A model generated the notes under the pieces. It was given only the letters and a program-made list of their open reading frames with translations, was not told the DNA's origin and did not search any database. Source: Victivallales bacterium (GTDB lineage Bacteria > Verrucomicrobiota > Lentisphaeria > Oligosphaerales > Oligosphaeraceae). From it: a DNA stretch of 5,393 nt. The position numbers and the translations under genes were made by a program. Shown piece after piece: positions 1 to 5,393 of the stretch (position 1 is its first letter; each line of letters starts with the position of its first letter). The stretch covers positions 1 through 5,393 of the forward strand of contig JAFYIW010000213.1 in assembly GCA_017538465.1 (NCBI GenBank). Reading direction: 5' to 3'.

Positions 1-56
1 GTGCCACGCGTGGTGGCGTTGGCGGAATTGGAATTGGTTGAATGATTGTCGGGCAT
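1..56 (-). CDS. Possible 5' end of a divergent gene (partial, unidentified)
   Basis: Reading leftward from an ATG whose complement lies at 54-56, an open frame runs off the window edge: MPDNHSTNSNSANATTRG, 18 codons and no stop. The peptide is Asn/Ser/Thr-rich and matches no family by itself. Flexible N-termini like this can precede the DNA-binding helix-turn-helix of LacI-type sugar regulators, and a regulator diverging from a glycosidase operon would make sense, but that domain is outside the window. No Shine-Dalgarno sequence precedes the ATG. A rival reading is the tail of a + strand gene: frame 1 is open from position 1 to a TGA at 43-45. The evidence does not settle which is real, or whether either is. 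Confidence 0.27.
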   Translation of the reverse strand, partial: MPDNHSTNSNSANATTRG

Positions 57-70
57 GACAAGAATGTAAA

Positions 71-95
71 CTGGTTTGCCGTTTTTGCAAACCGG
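71..95. promoter_or_regulatory. Inverted repeat in the leader, candidate operator or hairpin
   Basis: CTGGTTTGC at 71-79 pairs with GCAAACCGG at 87-95 (nine pairs, one of them T-G) around a 7-base spacer, CGTTTTT. The seven central pairs GGTTTGC/GCAAACC are perfect. It sits just upstream of the AT-rich island that probably drives the hydrolase, and overlaps a possible minus-strand promoter (TTGCAA at 90-85, 16-base spacer, TACATT at 68-63). The position suits a repressor operator between divergent genes. No T-tract follows in either direction, so a standard intrinsic terminator is unlikely. Operator function is inference. Confidence 0.35.
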
Positions 96-115
96 CACAG
101 TCATCCCATTTTACC

Positions 116-128
116 TTTATATTATTAT
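116..128 (+). promoter_or_regulatory. AT-rich island, possible -10 region for the hydrolase operon
   Basis: The stretch TTTATATTATTAT is the only strongly AT-rich run in the leader and contains overlapping -10-like hexamers: TATATT (118-123) and TATTAT (120-125 and 123-128). No good -35 hexamer stands 16-18 bases upstream, so assignment rests on base composition and on lying about 87 bases before the start codon at 215. An activator-dependent promoter, or one with a weak -35, would fit. Confidence 0.27.
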
Positions 129-214
129 GCAAGAAGATTCTGGCCGTCGCGTGTCCCCGCGCGGCATCTCAAAGTGTCGAGTTTTCGGGAAATCCTTCCC
201 ATGGAAATGACAGC

Positions 215-3200
215 ATGAAACGATTTTTGTCGGTTTTGCTTTTGGCCTGTTTTACGGCGGGACTTTTTGGCGAAATGCGCCGGGTGTGGTATGATGGCTC
301 CAGTGCCAATTACTGGTCGGATTGCTTTGACGTGTCCATCCGTCACCAGACGCTGCATTACGGGGAGTTCCGGCATGATGCGGAGCAGGGCGCCTTGGAT
401 TTTCGTTTTCGGCTTCGGGCCGACGGACCAGAGCAGGAGTGTGCGCTGGTGTATGGTCGTCCAGCGATGCCTCCTGCGGAAACCATCGTGATTTCCCTGC
501 GCAACTTGGGCGAACAGCCGTTGCGGTTGATGGCCGCCGCCTGGAGTGGCATTGAGGCGGGGCCTGGCTTCCACAATTGGAAAGGGTGGGATTCGTCCGA
601 GCGTCCTGAAGTGCCCGCCGATGGCCAGTGGCATGAGTTCACTTTCAGCTATGCGCCTGAAGGGCAGGGTGGTTCTGGGCAGTATCCCATTGACACGTTG
701 GCCTGTTATCTGCTAGATGTCGTTCCCGAACAGGAGGTGCATTTGCAGATTCGCCGCATCGAATTGGTGGACGATTTGGTTCCCCTGGGGAAATGTGAAA
801 ATGCCTTGATTCTTCCGATGGAAGTCGCTGCAGGGAAACCTTTTGTCATTTCTCCCATGCGGGTGGAGTTCCGGCATCGGATGCCGATTGACGAACGGGT
901 GTGGCTGGAATTCAAGCTTCGGGGACCCGATGCCGATGCGCAAGCCCCCGTGAAGATTGCATTGAAGGAAGTGGAGCGTACGGGAATGCGACTGCTGATT
1001 CCCGAACAGGAAATCCAGACTAGCCAATATCTTCTCTCTGGGGAATACATGGTGAGTTTGCATTGCGGCGAGGCGCAGTTGCGTTCGGACACGACCGAGA
1101 CTGTGGTGAAAGGGCGTACGCCACAGGACTTTCCCAAATGCGAGGTGGTGGACTGGAAAGGCGCCCCGACAATCCAATGCAATGGCGAAATCCTCCCTGG
1201 CGTGATGCGCGCGACCTACACGATGGGACCTTTGGGGTTCCGTGCCTTCCGTCAGGCAGGCGTACGCATCTTCGCCTTCACTGCAACTCCGAATCTCCAT
1301 GCCTACCATAGTGGCTCGCTTGCCGAATCCGAACCTGGAGTGTATGACTTCAGCTCACTTGACGAATCTGTGCAGACCATTCTTGCCGAGGCGCCCGATG
1401 CCTATCTGATTCCACGGGTGTTTCTGGGGGCGCCCGTCTGGTGGTGTGAAGAACATCCCGACGACTGTGTCTGGATCGAGGAGGAAGACGGCTCGCGTCA
1501 CCGATTGCTCTATGTGGGTGGCCGCCCGGTGCCGAGTTGGTCCAGCCAGGTGTGGCGTGAATATGCGGCCGAGGGCCTTCGTCGGATGCTGGAGCACATT
1601 CGGCACTCCGCCTACGCCGACCGCATTATCGGCATCCTTTTGACCTCAGGGACCACCGAGGAGTGGATGGCCTGGGGGGATAACGAAAACCTCTGGGGCG
1701 ACTATTCGCCTGCCGCCCAGACGCATTTTCGGAATTGGCTGCGTGAGAATTATGCGAGCGAGGCGGAGCTGCAGACCGCCTGGCAAGAGCCCCAGGTCAC
1801 CTTCGCCGCCGCCGAGATGCCCACGCGGGCCGAACGGTCGGCGATTTTGCCCCAGTCGCCTGATTTGCGCGACCTCGACGTGAGTGGCGATGTCAAAAGC
1901 GTGGACTACTATCGTTGGAATGCCGGGCGCACTGCCGAGACCATCGCGTTTTTCGCACATGTTGTCAAAGAGGCGACGGGCGGTCGGATGATGGTCGGGC
2001 CTTTCTATGGTTATCTCTTTGAACTTGCGTTTGGACATCGGCTGCTCAACTCTGGACACACCGCCGTTGGAAAACTGCTGGCGAATCCCGAAATCGACTT
2101 CTTCGCCAGTCCGTTGAGCTATGCCTACCGCGAGGTCGGCGGGGACGGGATTCCGATGAACATGGGGCCCGCCGCCAGTCTCGCCTTGCACAACAAGTTC
2201 TGGATTGTGGAGATGGATGTGCGTACCAGCGAAACGAATGGCCCCGTCGGTCATTGCGGCAAGCCCGCTGACTTGGAGGGGGATCTGCTTCAGCAGGACA
2301 AGGTCGCCATCCATACGCTCTGCGCTGGTTTGGCGCAGTGGTGGTTTGACGTCGGCTATGTGAATTATTCCAATCCGACGCTGATGGCATACATCGGCAA
2401 GCTGGCACGGGTGATGGATGAGGCGGTGCGCCAATATGACCGCACTTCCGAGGCCCAAATCGCGTACGTGGTGGATGAGCAGAGCTTGCCCTATTGTCGT
2501 GTGGGAAGCCGGTTGGCGTTTGAAACGGTGACGCGCAATGTCCCGTTGCTGGAGCGGCTCGGCGCCACGGTGGAATACTATCTGGCCTCTGATCTGGAGC
2601 GTTTGCCTGAACGCATCCGGCTGGTCATCCTGGGCACTTCATTCGCCCCGGACGAAAGCCAGCTCCAGGCATTGAAGCGCCTGAAGACCGATGGCAGGGT
2701 GATTCTCTTCCTGCATGCGCCTGCCTTTTATCCATGGAGAAAGGGCCAGACAGCCTCGGAAGCCATGCAGGAATTCACGGGGCTGCCTCTGGGAGTGGTG
2801 CCTGACGCAGTGGCCGCTCAGGCGGTGATGGACTTCCCTGATGGCAAATGGCTTCCGCCGGATTGCAAGGGACAGGTCTTTGCGGCGGACCGCCCCAATA
2901 ACGCATCCTATCGACCTTGTCCCTTTGTGGAGCCAGACGCCCACACGCTGGTGTTGGCGCATTTGCCCAATGCGGGTGGCGCGATTGCAGAGCAGGAGCA
3001 TTCCGACTGGACAGCGCTTTACTGTACGGTGGCAATGCCCCCGCGTGAACTTTTGCTCTCTGCCATGAAAAAGGCCGGAGTGCATCGTTATATTACCTCC
3101 GCCGACCAGGTCTGGGCAACCAAGGGCCTTTTGGGAGTCTGCGTGAAGGAAGGCGGTGCCAAGACCATTGCGCTGAAATCCCCTGGGCAGGTGCGCGACG

Positions 3201-3295
3201 CCCTTTCCGGCGAGGTCTTTTTCACGGATGCCGATGGCGTTTTCACCGTGGAGTTCACCCCGCGTTCCACACGGTTGTTTTATCTGGAGAAATAG
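215..3295 (+). CDS. Secreted GH42-like (beta-galactosidase-type) glycoside hydrolase
   Basis: This 1026-residue exported enzyme probably removes a sugar residue, likely a galactoside or similar, from a polysaccharide or glycan outside the cytoplasm. Residues 1-19 form a signal peptide (KR, then a hydrophobic core, ending near AGLFG), which also supports this start; only a weak GGAA precedes it (203-206). Residues ~20-187 look like a jelly-roll carbohydrate-binding domain and ~195-300 like an Ig-type beta domain. The GH-A (beta/alpha)8 barrel spans ~345-700, with GH42-like stretches: PGVYDF (374-379), APVWW with HP (406-415), VWREYA (446-451) and YSPAAQTHFRNWLRENY (497-513) followed by AW. Candidate acid/base is E483 (or E482) and candidate nucleophile E666 in WIVEMD; their ~183-residue separation suits GH42. 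Residues ~747-905 resemble the GH42 trimerisation domain, and ~950-1026 a C-terminal beta domain. The usual Asn before the acid/base and the GH42 zinc-cysteine cluster are missing, so another clan GH-A family is possible. First gene of the apparent operon. Confidence 0.85.
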   Translation: MKRFLSVLLLACFTAGLFGEMRRVWYDGSSANYWSDCFDVSIRHQTLHYGEFRHDAEQGALDFRFRLRADGPEQECALVYGRPAMPPAETIVISLRNLGEQPLRLMAAAWSGIEAGPGFHNWKGWDSSERPEVPADGQWHEFTFSYAPEGQGGSGQYPIDTLACYLLDVVPEQEVHLQIRRIELVDDLVPLGKCENALILPMEVAAGKPFVISPMRVEFRHRMPIDERVWLEFKLRGPDADAQAPVKIALKEVERTGMRLLIPEQEIQTSQYLLSGEYMVSLHCGEAQLRSDTTETVVKGRTPQDFPKCEVVDWKGAPTIQCNGEILPGVMRATYTMGPLGFRAFRQAGVRIFAFTATPNLHAYHSGSLAESEPGVYDFSSLDESVQTILAEAPDAYLIPRVFLGAPVWWCEEHPDDCVWIEEEDGSRHRLLYVGGRPVPSWSSQVWREYAAEGLRRMLEHIRHSAYADRIIGILLTSGTTEEWMAWGDNENLWGDYSPAAQTHFRNWLRENYASEAELQTAWQEPQVTFAAAEMPTRAERSAILPQSPDLRDLDVSGDVKSVDYYRWNAGRTAETIAFFAHVVKEATGGRMMVGPFYGYLFELAFGHRLLNSGHTAVGKLLANPEIDFFASPLSYAYREVGGDGIPMNMGPAASLALHNKFWIVEMDVRTSETNGPVGHCGKPADLEGDLLQQDKVAIHTLCAGLAQWWFDVGYVNYSNPTLMAYIGKLARVMDEAVRQYDRTSEAQIAYVVDEQSLPYCRVGSRLAFETVTRNVPLLERLGATVEYYLASDLERLPERIRLVILGTSFAPDESQLQALKRLKTDGRVILFLHAPAFYPWRKGQTASEAMQEFTGLPLGVVPDAVAAQAVMDFPDGKWLPPDCKGQVFAADRPNNASYRPCPFVEPDAHTLVLAHLPNAGGAIAEQEHSDWTALYCTVAMPPRELLLSAMKKAGVHRYITSADQVWATKGLLGVCVKEGGAKTIALKSPGQVRDALSGEVFFTDADGVFTVEFTPRSTRLFYLEK

Positions 3296-3337
3296 ATTCA
3301 CGTTTGGCGCGTTTCCTTCTTCCCTAATTGCAAAATA

Positions 3338-4384
3338 ATGTTAGCGGCAGTTCTTCATGATTTCAATGACCTCCGGCTGGAGGAGATCCCCATGCCCGAA
3401 CCGAGAGCAGGGCAAGTGCGCGTGCGCATCGTCGATTGCGGATTCTGCCAGACGGACTACAAGGCGATCGTCGGTCTCCGACGCAATGTGACTTTCCCGC
3501 TGATTCCAGGCCACGAGCCATCCGGCGTGATTGACAAGCTGGGACCGAATGTCTCCGGCGACTTCCAAGTCGGAGACGCGGTGATCTGTCAGCCCTCCGG
3601 CTATTGCGGACAATGCGAATTTTGTCGCGTGGGTCTAACCCACTACTGCAAATACGCCTACACGACTGGCGGGGACGGGCCGGATGATGTGCGCCCCGGG
3701 GCCTTTGCGGAATACATGGTCACTGGTCAGGAATGCCTTTTCCACAAGCCAGCGAATCTCTCCTTCGAGGCGGCCGCGTTGACGGAACCGCTCTCGGGGG
3801 CCTGGAAGGGCGTCGTCCAGAAGAGCGAAATCCGCGTGGGCGAGGACGTGGTGGTGATCGGCACGGGCGGCATCGGTCTGCTCTGCCTGATGGTCGCCAA
3901 GGCGGCGGGGGCGGGGCATCTCGTGGCGATTGACGCTTCGGAATATGCCCGCCAGAACGCCCTGAAGATTGGTGGCGCGACAAAAGTGATTGACGCATTG
4001 GCGCCGAATGTCAAGGAGCAGGTCTATGCCGAAATGCCCAATGGTCCCGACCTCGTCATCGAGGCCGCTGGCCCTATCGCCGCAGTGCGGACGATGGTGG
4101 ATTTGCGCCGTCGTGGCACCCGCTGGAATGTCTTTGGAATCACCACACACGAGAAATTCGAGCTGGACGGCGGACAGACCCATTTCCTGGAAGGACGCAT
4201 GGACGCATCGTTCGGCACCACGCCCTTGGCGATGCAACAGGCCATTCGACTGATGGAACGCAAACTGGTGGATCCTGCGCAAATCGTGAGCCATCGGTTT
4301 GAGCTGAAGGACATCCACGAGGCGGTGAAGGTGATGGGGCAACGTGACCGCAACAAGGTGATGATTCATGTCACCACCCCCTAG
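3338..4384 (+). CDS. Zinc-dependent medium-chain alcohol/polyol dehydrogenase
   Basis: A cytoplasmic 348-residue MDR-superfamily enzyme of the usual length for sorbitol/threonine-dehydrogenase-like members, which interconvert a secondary alcohol and a ketone using NAD(P). The GroES-like N-terminal half carries the catalytic zinc ligands C37 (CGFCQTD), H59-E60 (PGHEPSG) and E150 (LTEPLSG). The structural zinc is bound by four cysteines, C90, C93, C96 and C104. The Rossmann fold has GTGGIG at 175-180, and D199 at the end of the second strand (VAIDAS) predicts NAD rather than NADP. All key residues are present, so it should be active. It starts 42 bp after the hydrolase stop with no terminator between and no clear Shine-Dalgarno, and runs into the next gene, so co-transcription is likely. 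Neighbours suggest oxidation of a sugar or polyol released by the hydrolase, but the substrate cannot be assigned; galactitol-phosphate, iditol or threonine dehydrogenase-type activities all remain possible. Confidence 0.93.
   Translation: MLAAVLHDFNDLRLEEIPMPEPRAGQVRVRIVDCGFCQTDYKAIVGLRRNVTFPLIPGHEPSGVIDKLGPNVSGDFQVGDAVICQPSGYCGQCEFCRVGLTHYCKYAYTTGGDGPDDVRPGAFAEYMVTGQECLFHKPANLSFEAAALTEPLSGAWKGVVQKSEIRVGEDVVVIGTGGIGLLCLMVAKAAGAGHLVAIDASEYARQNALKIGGATKVIDALAPNVKEQVYAEMPNGPDLVIEAAGPIAAVRTMVDLRRRGTRWNVFGITTHEKFELDGGQTHFLEGRMDASFGTTPLAMQQAIRLMERKLVDPAQIVSHRFELKDIHEAVKVMGQRDRNKVMIHVTTP
4355..4361 (+). promoter_or_regulatory. Shine-Dalgarno-like site inside the preceding gene
   Basis: AAGGTGA lies six bases before the ATG at 4368, inside the last codons of the zinc dehydrogenase. 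It matches the AGGTGA part of the anti-Shine-Dalgarno complement and is the best ribosome-binding candidate in the window. It favours the 4368 start over the ATG at 4389, which has only a C-rich stretch before it. It could also be chance, since it encodes ordinary residues (Lys-Val) of the upstream protein. Confidence 0.45.
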
Positions 4385-5135
4385 CACTATGAAAGCAAAT
4401 GAATTTCAAGGCAAAGTCGCGGTGCTGACCGGTGGCTCCAGCGGCATCGGACAGACACTGGCAATCCAACTGGCCCAGGCAGGGTGCGAGGTCTTTTTCT
4501 GCGGGCGTCGTCCCACGGCAGACGAGACGCTGACGGGCTGTGGCACGCTTGGACATTACTTCCGTTGTGACATCACGGAAGCGGGCGCGGTCGAGGCCTT
4601 CATTGCCGAGGCGATCGCCTGCAATGGGGCCATTGACTATGTAATCAATGGGGTGGCGACGGACAGCCGGGTAACCTTTGAAAAAGCCACGCCCGAACTC
4701 TTCGACCAATTTGTGGCGACGGACCTCAAGACCGCTTTCCGCGTCTGCCACGCCGCGCTGGATGGTCTGCGGGCCGGTCAAGGCAAGGCCATCCTGAATT
4801 TCGGCACCACCAACTGGATGCTCGGTCTGGCTCCATTCACTCTTTACAGCGCCGCCAAGTCCGGTCTGCTTGGCTTCACCCGTGCGCTGGCGCGCGAACT
4901 GGGGCCCGAGGGCATTCGCGTGAATCTCATCTCGCCTGGCTGGGTGATGACCGAAAAACAACTCGACCTCTATGTGACCGAACAGGACAAGAAAGACCTT
5001 CTGCGCGACCAGGCGCTGCCATTCCTGCTCCAGCCCGGGGACCTCGTCGGACCGGCGATGTTCCTGCTCTCCAGCGAGGCACGTGCCATCACAGGACAGA
5101 ACCTTGTGGTGGATGCGGGCAAGCTCATGCAGTAG
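4368..5135 (+). CDS. Short-chain dehydrogenase/reductase (classical SDR)
   Basis: A 255-residue cytoplasmic oxidoreductase of normal classical-SDR length. The cofactor loop TGGSSGIG is at 21-28. G46-R47-R48 after the second strand suggests NADP(H); D68 is the adenine-contacting Asp; Y160 and K164 (YSAAK) form the catalytic core. PGWVMT (190-195) and ITGQNLVVDAG near the C-terminus are family hallmarks. Three positions deviate: the NNAG motif is NGVA (94-97), the tetrad Asn is D119, and the catalytic Ser, 13 residues before Tyr, is T147. The enzyme may still work, since Thr retains a hydroxyl, but its chemistry or proton relay could differ. With this start it overlaps the dehydrogenase by 17 bp; starting at M8 (ATG at 4389) leaves a 4-bp gap and a 248-residue protein that begins closer to the first SDR strand. 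Co-transcription with the upstream genes is very likely, implying a role in the same sugar or polyol conversion. The substrate is unknown. Confidence 0.93.
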   Translation: MSPPPSTMKANEFQGKVAVLTGGSSGIGQTLAIQLAQAGCEVFFCGRRPTADETLTGCGTLGHYFRCDITEAGAVEAFIAEAIACNGAIDYVINGVATDSRVTFEKATPELFDQFVATDLKTAFRVCHAALDGLRAGQGKAILNFGTTNWMLGLAPFTLYSAAKSGLLGFTRALARELGPEGIRVNLISPGWVMTEKQLDLYVTEQDKKDLLRDQALPFLLQPGDLVGPAMFLLSSEARAITGQNLVVDAGKLMQ

Positions 5136-5227
5136 GGATTCTTTCCTTTGGTGTGAGGGACTTGCCCTGCGTGCGTCGCCCCTCATACCCCAAACCCCAT
5201 CCTCCTCAGTGGGAAAGCCGTGCCCCT

Positions 5228-5273
5228 CTGGGGAAAGGGGCAAAGGAACTGAATTCCTTCCCCCTTTCCCCAG
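5228..5273. repeat. Long inverted repeat, possible transcription terminator of the operon
   Basis: CTGGGGAAAGGGG (5228-5240) is the exact reverse complement of CCCCTTTCCCCAG (5261-5273), giving a 13-bp perfect stem. After a 2x1 internal loop, AAGGAA (5243-5248) pairs with TTCCTT (5254-5259) around a 5-base loop, CTGAA. The hairpin begins 93 bases after the last stop codon, where the operon's transcript would be expected to end. No T-tract follows on either strand, so it is not a textbook intrinsic terminator. A 3'-end-protecting hairpin or a dispersed palindromic repeat are alternatives. The pairing is seen directly; the function is inferred. Confidence 0.6.
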
Positions 5274-5286
5274 TCCCCTATTCCCC
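5260..5286 (-). other. Four-run G-quadruplex motif on the minus strand
   Basis: The + strand has C-runs of 5, 4, 4 and 4 at 5260-5264, 5268-5271, 5275-5278 and 5283-5286. Read on the minus strand this is four G-tracts of at least four Gs separated by loops of 4 (AATA), 3 (ACT) and 3 (AAA) bases. That satisfies the standard short-loop quadruplex pattern and could support four tetrads. It shares bases with the right arm of the inverted repeat, so the two structures compete. Biological use is unproven. Confidence 0.5.
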
Positions 5287-5393
5287 TTCCGCATGGAAGT
5301 CTTCGCTCCTTCACTCGCGCATGGTGGCATGACCAGTGTTCTTCCCTTTGGGGGACTTGGATGGGTTTTCTCCGATGCGCCAGTGTGTTAATA

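Larger units (their letters stand above)
5136..5393. other. C-rich non-coding tail downstream of the operon
   Basis: No convincing gene is seen in these 258 bases. The + strand is strongly pyrimidine-rich, with C4 or longer runs at 5179-5182, 5188-5191, 5195-5198, 5223-5226, 5260-5264, 5268-5271, 5275-5278 and 5283-5286. Open frames through it have low-complexity Gly/Arg/Pro translations typical of non-coding GC-skewed DNA. The last ~100 bases return to mixed composition and show no clear start, tRNA or promoter. Confidence 0.6.

Noticed and set aside
4..13. Perfect 10-bp palindrome CCACGCGTGG at the window edge
   Set aside because: Short GC-rich palindromes are expected by chance in such DNA, and this one may be within coding sequence; nothing ties it to a function.
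236..250. Possible lipobox (LLAC, Cys12) in the hydrolase signal peptide
   Set aside because: The hydrophobic core before Cys12 is too short and continues after it; cleavage by signal peptidase I near residue 16 or 19 fits better, though not decisively.
366..877. 12-base direct repeat GAGTTCCGGCAT at 366-377 and 866-877 in the hydrolase
   Set aside because: Both copies encode EFRH, but the surrounding residues do not match, so it is not evidence of a duplicated domain.
1646..2458. Minus-strand open frame (270 codons) inside the hydrolase
   Set aside because: It mirrors the codon bias of the + strand gene and shows no family motifs; the + frame carries clear GH42-like motifs through the same region.
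3296..3337. Terminator or promoter between hydrolase and zinc dehydrogenase
   Set aside because: The 42-bp gap has no inverted repeat with a T-tract and no convincing -35/-10 pair, so the genes were treated as co-transcribed.
4371..5330. Long minus-strand open frame (319 codons) opposite the short-chain dehydrogenase
   Set aside because: It is antisense to a gene with complete SDR motifs. Its translation is basic and low-complexity with no recognisable domain, and its 5' part comes from the C-rich tail.
5083..5391. Plus-strand frame (102 codons) bridging the end of the short-chain dehydrogenase and the tail
   Set aside because: It begins inside the SDR gene in another frame and reads through hairpin and C-run DNA, giving a Ser/Pro-rich translation without a domain or ribosome-binding site.

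Overview
The window is an ordinary-looking carbohydrate-utilisation segment from a moderately GC-rich, Gram-negative-type bacterium. It holds three complete genes in tandem on the + strand: a very large secreted GH42-like glycoside hydrolase, a zinc-dependent medium-chain dehydrogenase and a short-chain dehydrogenase. A big multidomain GH42-like enzyme with a signal peptide, paired with sugar/polyol-type dehydrogenases, and weak or absent Shine-Dalgarno sequences at the first two genes, would suit the Verrucomicrobiota/Lentisphaerota/Kiritimatiellota group. That placement is an inference from style, not from a marker gene.

Layout. Positions 1-214 are a leader. It contains a possible divergent minus-strand gene start (start codon at 56-54, only 18 codons visible), a 9-bp inverted repeat (71-95) and an AT-rich promoter-like island (116-128). 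Positions 215-3295 encode the 1026-residue exported hydrolase. A 42-bp gap without a terminator leads to the dehydrogenase at 3338-4384. The short-chain dehydrogenase follows at 4368-5135, overlapping its neighbour by 17 bp if the upstream start is used. The tight packing indicates one operon. Positions 5136-5393 have no convincing gene. They are strongly C-rich on the + strand and hold a 13-bp perfect inverted repeat (5228-5273), a competing smaller hairpin and a four-run G-quadruplex motif on the minus strand.

How the genes may work together. The hydrolase would release a sugar, most likely a galactoside or related residue, outside the cytoplasm. The two cytoplasmic oxidoreductases could then oxidise and/or reduce the released sugar, for example through a keto-sugar intermediate. 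The zinc enzyme has a complete set of ligands and looks NAD-dependent. The short-chain enzyme looks NADP-inclined and has an unusual active-site tetrad. The substrate cannot be read from the sequence. I see no tRNA, rRNA, CRISPR array, transposon or phage gene, and nothing amounting to a clearly new system. The most unusual points are the atypical catalytic motifs in the hydrolase and the short-chain dehydrogenase, and the structured C-rich tail.
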